Source: Deinococcus roseus
GTDB taxonomy: Bacteria > Deinococcota > Deinococci > Deinococcales > Deinococcaceae
DNA: 64,000 nt
Assembly (NCBI RefSeq): GCF_014646895.1
Contig: NZ_BMOD01000001.1
Span: 119,172 to 183,171 of the forward strand
Direction of reading: 5' to 3'
Positions 59,552-64,000 of the stretch are shown here, piece by piece (within the stretch, counting starts at the first letter, position 1; each line of letters opens with the position of its first letter). Position numbers and translations under genes: made by a program. The notes beneath the pieces are model-generated. The model was not told the DNA's origin and made no database searches. It saw nothing but the letters and a program-made list of their open reading frames with translations.

Positions 59552-60381
59552 CAACCCAAAACAGATGCAGAGGATTCACCCTGCTGGAAGTGCTGGTGAC
59601 CCTGGGCATTGTGGTGCTGGTGCTGGTTTTGACAGCGGGCCTCAGTTCAGGCATGCAACATGCTGCAGCAATGCAAGTCCGGCAGGACCTGTTGCAGCAA
59701 GATGCCACCCTCGCGGAAGCCCTGTTGAGCCTGCAGGTGTCCAGTGCAGGAGATCGGGGCAGTGATCCTGCCATATACCTGGGAAAAGACTGGACAGATG
59801 AAAGCCGTGCCAGTGCATTGAATTGGATGGCGGGACACTGGATCCTCTTTGCTGTTCCCACACTGGCCTCAGGGACAGGCAGTTCGGGCGATGTGCTGCA
59901 AGTCACCCGTGTGGAGGAGGTGGAACAGAAAGCCAATCCCGCTTTGCTGCGTTACCATCTGAAAAAAACCACTTTTTCCCGCTCCAGTTCAAGTGATGCT
60001 TTGTTGTGGAACGCCCAGAACCTGTGGTGTGAGGTGGATCAGGCCAGCAGTGCAGTGTCTTGCCTGGAAAGTGCCAGCAATCCTCAGCCTGTGGTGGACC
60101 ATCTGGAAGCTTTTGAGGTGTTCTTTCTGGGGAAAACCTCAGGCTGGTCAGCCACGCGTCCAGCAGCAGCTGAGCTTTCTGGTGTGGGCATGTATCTCAG
60201 GTTCAAAGTGCCTGCAGAACAGCTGAAGACCTGTCTCAGCTATCCCAGCAAGCAGGTGAGGCTTCCTGCTGCAGCCAGTGTGCTGGGCATTCCCTCCAGA
60301 ACCTACCAGGGCAATCAATGCAAGGCAAAACGTCTGGAACTGGTCAAAGTGCTGCACCTGTCCAGTCCTCAGGTGTATTGA
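59548..60381 (+). CDS. Second type IV pilin-like protein
   Basis: A 277-residue protein, long for a pilin, with the prepilin motif CRG, then FTLLEVLVTLGIVVLVL and Glu at +5. The rest is mostly beta-rich with a few cysteines (LWCEVDQASSAVSCL, LKTCLSYPS). I start it at ATG 59548, overlapping the stop of the first pilin gene; the frame further upstream is only an overlap. Probably a PilW-like minor pilin. Confidence 0.83.
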   Translation: MTTQNRCRGFTLLEVLVTLGIVVLVLVLTAGLSSGMQHAAAMQVRQDLLQQDATLAEALLSLQVSSAGDRGSDPAIYLGKDWTDESRASALNWMAGHWILFAVPTLASGTGSSGDVLQVTRVEEVEQKANPALLRYHLKKTTFSRSSSSDALLWNAQNLWCEVDQASSAVSCLESASNPQPVVDHLEAFEVFFLGKTSGWSATRPAAAELSGVGMYLRFKVPAEQLKTCLSYPSKQVRLPAAASVLGIPSRTYQGNQCKAKRLELVKVLHLSSPQVY

Positions 60382-60432
60382 AATCTCTTAACAAGCTGTA
60401 CCAAAAGAAAAGCTGTAGCGAAAGGATGTTTC

Positions 60433-61656
60433 ATGGATCAATCTTTTCAAGACCATCTGCAAGACCATCTGCAAGTCCATCGTTCAGGTCGCCATCAAGA
60501 GGGATTCATTCTGGTGGCCATGCTCTCACTGGCGGTGTTCGTTTTGCTGCTGGGCTCTGGCATGGCCTTCATGGCCCAGAACAGTTTGCAGGTGGGAGGC
60601 AATGCGCGGGCCAATCTGCGGGCCAGGGTTGCAGCCGATGCTGCCCTGGAAAGTGGTTTGGCTGTTCTGAAAGCCCATTCAGGTCCTGAGCAGCTTCAAA
60701 ACCTGCACCAGCATGTGGTCACTGCTCCACTGGCAGGAGAAATGCAGGGCACTGCAGTGTTGTCGGTGCTGCAGCATGATGCCACTGCGGTTCTGGTTCA
60801 AATGAAGGGTGAAGGACAGGCAGAAAACCATGCCAGGCACACCTCCCTGATGGTGGTCCAGGGAACCCATCAATCCGATCCTGATGTCTTTGCAGGGGTG
60901 GTTTCCATGGATCAGGTGGTCTCACAAGGGACAGTGGCGCTGCAGAATGGGGCCATCTTGCATGCCAATGCAGGTCAAATGTCTTTGGCCAGTCCAGACT
61001 TGAAAACGGTAGAGGTGCCTGTTCCACAGGTCCAGTCCAGATCCCTTTTGCAAGAGGAAAGCTGTCAGGGCCTGCTGGGGGATACCCTGTTGACCTCTCA
61101 GGTTCAGGCAGATGCCCTGTTTCCGGCAAAGACCCTGGTGTGCGTGCAGGGAAATCTTGCTGTTGCTGCACCTTTGGTCTTGAAAAACACGCGCATTCTG
61201 GTGCAGGGAAAGCTGACCCTCTCAGCAGGCAGTCTTCTGGAAAACAGCCTGCTGGAAGTCAAACAGACCCTGCAAGCAGAGGGCCTTGAAGTGAAAGACA
61301 GCTCTGTGCTGGCCCAGCAGGACATGGTTTTTCAGGATTTAAAGGGGACTGGAAGGGTGCTGCTGGCCAGTGCAGAACACCTGACCGTTGTGCATGGCCA
61401 GCAAAACAACGTTCCAGCTTCCAGCCTGACCCTCATTGCCCAGCAGAACCTGAGCATTGACATGCAAAGTGACTTGCAAGGCATCTTCTGGGCAGGTGGA
61501 AAAATCATGCGCAGCGGACCCGGCAAACTCTGGGGGGCCATGGCCGCGGTGGGCTCCATCGATCTGGGGAAAGGCAGCACTGTGGTCAAAATCCCAGGGC
61601 TGGGTCAGGACTGGTTGCCTGGAAAATACCGTTTTCGGGTGATCAGTCGGAAGTAA
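60433..61656 (+). CDS. PilX/GspK-like exported protein
   Basis: A 407-residue protein with a pilin-like N-terminus, HQEG then FILVAMLSLAVFVLLLGSGM, but without Glu at +5, as in PilX- or GspK-type minor (pseudo)pilins. From about 190 on, short repeated strands of the kind LVLKNTRILVQGKLTLSAGS look like a beta-solenoid. It starts 6 bases after AAAGGA. Its 3' end overlaps the end of the convergent TetR gene by 14 bases. Confidence 0.78.
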   Translation: MDQSFQDHLQDHLQVHRSGRHQEGFILVAMLSLAVFVLLLGSGMAFMAQNSLQVGGNARANLRARVAADAALESGLAVLKAHSGPEQLQNLHQHVVTAPLAGEMQGTAVLSVLQHDATAVLVQMKGEGQAENHARHTSLMVVQGTHQSDPDVFAGVVSMDQVVSQGTVALQNGAILHANAGQMSLASPDLKTVEVPVPQVQSRSLLQEESCQGLLGDTLLTSQVQADALFPAKTLVCVQGNLAVAAPLVLKNTRILVQGKLTLSAGSLLENSLLEVKQTLQAEGLEVKDSSVLAQQDMVFQDLKGTGRVLLASAEHLTVVHGQQNNVPASSLTLIAQQNLSIDMQSDLQGIFWAGGKIMRSGPGKLWGAMAAVGSIDLGKGSTVVKIPGLGQDWLPGKYRFRVISRK

Positions 61657-62227
61657 TGACCGAGACAACGGGCATGGCATGGGCAGCAATCAGGCTTCTG
61701 GCTGCCTGTGCCACCCCTGAAGCGTGGTTCTGGGGACCGAACATGCGTGCAGCTGCCCATGCCCCATCCAACAGCAAAAGCAGGTTGCCTGCCAGAACTT
61801 CAGGGTGTTGCAATTCTGCCGCTGTGGCCAGCTGAACAAAATAGTCCAGCAGCACTTCTTTGTGCCGGATGGCTTGCTGGTGGGCCGGGTGGTTCAGGTC
61901 CTGAAATTCCGCCGAAGCATTCAGAAAAGCACATCCCAGACACTGAATGCTTCCCGTTAGGTTCTGCACCCCCACAAAGATGCCTTCCAGCTTGCTGCGG
62001 GGCTGGCTGTGGGGTGCCGCTTGTTCTTCCATCCATGCCATCATGAAGGTGTGCGTGCGGTCCAGAAAAGCCACCATCAGGTCATCCTTGGAGGGAAAAT
62101 GACGGTACAGCGTCATTTTCGCCACCCCAGATTCCTGGATGATGGTGTCCACGCCCACTGCGCGGATGCCATGCTGGTAAAACAGCTGGCTGGCGGTTTG
62201 CAGGATGTGTTCTCGGGCGTTGCGCAT
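61643..62227 (-). CDS. TetR-family transcriptional regulator
   Basis: A 194-residue repressor with the N-terminal helix-turn-helix ILQTASQLFYQHGIRAVGVD, VAKMTLYRHFPSKDDL, and a ligand-binding C-terminal part containing a CLGCAFLN cysteine pair. ATG 62227 follows GAGGT; the frame could extend upstream but without a ribosome site. It is divergent from an oxidoreductase gene, with two similar palindromic sites between, so it very likely represses that gene and itself. Inducer unknown. Confidence 0.93.
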   Translation of the reverse strand: MRNAREHILQTASQLFYQHGIRAVGVDTIIQESGVAKMTLYRHFPSKDDLMVAFLDRTHTFMMAWMEEQAAPHSQPRSKLEGIFVGVQNLTGSIQCLGCAFLNASAEFQDLNHPAHQQAIRHKEVLLDYFVQLATAAELQHPEVLAGNLLLLLDGAWAAARMFGPQNHASGVAQAARSLIAAHAMPVVSVITSD

Positions 62228-62242
62228 GGGCACCTCTTGCTC

Positions 62243-62298
62243 TTGACAAGTATACAGACCTGTCTCTATCATATCAACAAGTAGACAGACAGGTCTAT
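62243..62298. promoter_or_regulatory. Overlapping divergent promoters with two TetR-type operators
   Basis: Plus-strand promoter: TTGACA (62243-62248), 18-base spacer, TATCAT (62267-62272). Minus-strand promoter: TTGATA (62272-62277), 17-base spacer, TATACT (62249-62254). Operator 1, AGACCTGTCT (62256-62265), lies inside both spacers. Operator 2, AGACAGGTCT (62287-62296), lies downstream of the plus-strand -10. Both fit AGAC-NN-GTCT. Confidence 0.75.
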
Positions 62299-62338
62299 CT
62301 CTTTACCCCTTCAACTTCACCCCTTCAAGGAGACAACC

Positions 62339-62977
62339 ATGAACATTGGAATTCTGGGATCTGGCATGGTGGGAAAAGCCATCGCAACCGCACTGCTTGC
62401 CAAAGGCCATGATGTGGTCATCGGCACCCGTGATCCGGGCAAGCTCAGCGGATGGGTCAGCAGCCAATCGGGGAACCTGCGCATTGCCAGCCCAGCAGAT
62501 GCTGCCAGCCATGCTGAAATTCTCGTTCATGCCACTTCAGGGCATGCCGCAATTCAGGCCCTGGAATCCGCGGGACGTGAAAACCTGCAGGGCAAAGTGA
62601 TCATCGACATTTCCAACCCGCTGGATTTCTCCAAAGGCTTCCCCCCCACCCTCTTTGTCAAAGACGATGACTCTCTGGCAGAACAGATCCAGCATGCCTT
62701 CCCCGAAGCCCGCATCGTCAAAAGCCTCAACACCCTCACGGCAGATTTGATGCTGAACCCTCAACTGCTGAACGGCACCCACACCATCTTCATGAGTGGC
62801 AACGATCAGGACGCCAAGGACCAGGTGCGCGATTTGCTGGAAAGCTTCGGATGGCAGGACATTCTGGACCTCGGAGACCTCAGCACGGCACGCGGCACCG
62901 AAATGTACCTGGCCCTGTGGGCCAGGCTGTACGGCAGCCTCAGGCGTTCGCACTTCAATGTCAAAGTGGTGCGTTAA
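62339..62977 (+). CDS. NADP-dependent oxidoreductase (F420:NADP reductase-like)
   Basis: A 212-residue Rossmann-fold protein with the dinucleotide motif GILGSGMVGKAIATALLAKG, then GTRDPGKL, a D-x-SNPLDF segment and RIVKSLNTLTADLM. This is the NADPH-dependent F420 reductase/ketopantoate-reductase-like family; in bacteria without F420 such proteins reduce other small substrates. It is under the control of the divergent TetR gene with two operators, so it probably responds to a specific compound. Confidence 0.88.
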   Translation: MNIGILGSGMVGKAIATALLAKGHDVVIGTRDPGKLSGWVSSQSGNLRIASPADAASHAEILVHATSGHAAIQALESAGRENLQGKVIIDISNPLDFSKGFPPTLFVKDDDSLAEQIQHAFPEARIVKSLNTLTADLMLNPQLLNGTHTIFMSGNDQDAKDQVRDLLESFGWQDILDLGDLSTARGTEMYLALWARLYGSLRRSHFNVKVVR

Positions 62978-63004
62978 ATCAGTGTGGCAAAGCAACACGA
63001 ACCA

Positions 63005-63033
63005 AAAAAGAGGCGCAAATGCGCCTCTTTTCG
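63005..63033. terminator. Bidirectional terminator between convergent genes
   Basis: AAAGAGGCGC-AAAT-GCGCCTCTTT, a perfect 10-bp stem with A/T runs on both sides. Serves the oxidoreductase gene and cysS. Confidence 0.92.
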
Positions 63034-63043
63034 TTGCCATCAA

Positions 63044-64000
63044 CTATTGAATTTTCCAGCGGGTGCCCTGTGCTGTGTCCTCCAGCACCACCCCAATGGC
63101 CGACAGTCTGGCCCTGAGCTCATCGCTTTTCTGGAATTCACGGGTGGCCCGGTAATTCTGGCGGGCATCAATGACCAGTTCCATCAGGGTCTGGATCACC
63201 TCGGGGTTTCCTGCATCACTGCCCTTGTCTGCAAAGAGGCCCAGCACATCCCCTCCCAGAGCGAGGTAGGCATCCAGCACAGCCTGCAAAGTCTCTTTGC
63301 CCACCGATCCGGTCAGGGCAGAATTGACATCACGGGTCAGGTTGAACAGGGCAGCCACCCCTTCAGGCGTGTTGAAATCATCGCTGAGGGCTTCATGGAA
63401 GGTGTCCACATGCTGTTTCAACTGGCTTTCCAGGGTGGTGTAACGGCCTTCAGAAGCGGTTTCCAGACGGCGTTTCACTTCCAGCATGGTGTCCCGCAAG
63501 CGGGCGTAACCACTCTGGGCCGCCCGGAGGGGCTCCTCGGAAAACTCGGTGATGCTGCGGTAATGGCTGGAGACCAGCAGGAAACGCACCACCATCGGGT
63601 CGTATTTTTCAAAGAGGTCTTTCAGGGTGGTGAAATTCCCCTTGCTCTTGCTCATTTTCTCGCCGCCCTGCACCGTCACCATGTTGTTGTGGATCCAGTA
63701 ACGGGCAAAAGGATGGCCTGCAGCCTCAGCCTGGGCAATTTCGGCCTCGTGGTGGGGGAACTGCAAATCCATGCCGCCCCCGTGAATGTCGAAGTTCTCT
63801 CCCAGGTACTTCAGGCTCATGGCAGAGCACTCAATGTGCCAGCCTGGAAACCCCTCTCCCCAGGGGGAATCCCAGCGCATGATGTGCCCCTTCTCTGCCC
63901 GCTTCCAGAGTGCAAAGTCTCTGGGATCGCGTTTGTCTTCACGGATGTCCTCGCGGGTGCCAGACTGCAAATCTTCCACCTTGCGGCCGGAGAGTTTGCC
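63044..64000 (-). CDS. cysS: Cysteinyl-tRNA synthetase, C-terminal two thirds (cut by window edge)
   Basis: The gene continues past 64000; 318 codons are in the window. It charges tRNA-Cys with cysteine. The zinc/active-site region GFPGWHIECSAM, GGGMDLQFPHHEAEIAQ, the class I KMSKSKGN signature and the C-terminal DFNTPEGVAALFNL helix domain are all present. The N-terminal HIGH motif lies off the window. It ends KSDELRARLSAIGVVLEDTAQGTRWK, typical of the family. The upstream frame GKLSGRK continues open to the edge. Confidence 0.97.
   Translation of the reverse strand, partial: GKLSGRKVEDLQSGTREDIREDKRDPRDFALWKRAEKGHIMRWDSPWGEGFPGWHIECSAMSLKYLGENFDIHGGGMDLQFPHHEAEIAQAEAAGHPFARYWIHNNMVTVQGGEKMSKSKGNFTTLKDLFEKYDPMVVRFLLVSSHYRSITEFSEEPLRAAQSGYARLRDTMLEVKRRLETASEGRYTTLESQLKQHVDTFHEALSDDFNTPEGVAALFNLTRDVNSALTGSVGKETLQAVLDAYLALGGDVLGLFADKGSDAGNPEVIQTLMELVIDARQNYRATREFQKSDELRARLSAIGVVLEDTAQGTRWKIQ

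Overview
The window looks like a chromosome segment from a Deinococcus-type bacterium. This is inferred from gene content and promoter layout, not from a database search. Supporting signs are a DHH-CBS-poly(A) polymerase fusion of the Deinococcus-Thermus kind, SufBCD, short-format Hsp90 genes, and many genes whose -10 hexamer sits only 5 to 10 bases before the start codon (leaderless transcripts, common in Deinococcus). No rRNA, tRNA, phage, insertion sequence or CRISPR array was seen.

Layout. 1-2.7 kb: two minus-strand secreted lipoprotein glycosidases (one cut by the window edge, one GH18 chitinase) with a possible HutC-type operator upstream. 3.1-7.9 kb: a minus-strand Fe-S assembly operon, sufC - flavin reductase-like - sufB - lipoprotein - sufD, whose promoter overlaps a perfect inverted repeat. 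8-14.5 kb: a frameshifted ATP-grasp gene, a repeat-containing lipoprotein, an HD-GYP phosphodiesterase, a P-loop kinase-like protein and a membrane protein. 14.6-19.4 kb: FMN riboswitch, ribD-ribE-ribBA, a lipase, a mobile-looking repeat, a reversed cupin gene, and ribH. 19.6-24.5 kb: an unusual Hsp90 with a TPR-like partner, then a small protein and an ATPase-less paralogue of the same Hsp90. 24.5-26.4 kb: coaX, a small unknown protein and a LysE-type exporter. 26.6-32.9 kb: four tandem paralogous secreted proteins of unknown function. 32.9-41.2 kb: the DHH-CBS-PAP fusion, an ABC exporter, a TPR/glycosidase-like protein and dnaJ. 41.2-48.8 kb: a vWA multi-repeat surface protein, prs, a PhoU-like/Pit phosphate pair, and an Lrp regulator divergent from rocD. 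49-56.2 kb: an unknown protein, a SAM-I riboswitch with metH, a small basic protein and an alpha/beta hydrolase. 56.3-61.7 kb: a Gly-Asn repeat protein leading into a two-component system, then three pilin-like genes. 61.6-64 kb: a TetR gene divergent from an NADP-dependent oxidoreductase with shared operators, and the 3' part of cysS.

How the genes may work together. Two metabolic regulons are visible with their sensors: riboflavin (FMN riboswitch to rib genes) and methionine (SAM riboswitch to metH). The phosphate pair, the TetR/oxidoreductase pair and the two-component pair are self-contained modules. The most novel-looking parts are the split Hsp90 locus (19.6-24.5 kb) and the four-gene secreted paralogue array (26.6-32.9 kb).
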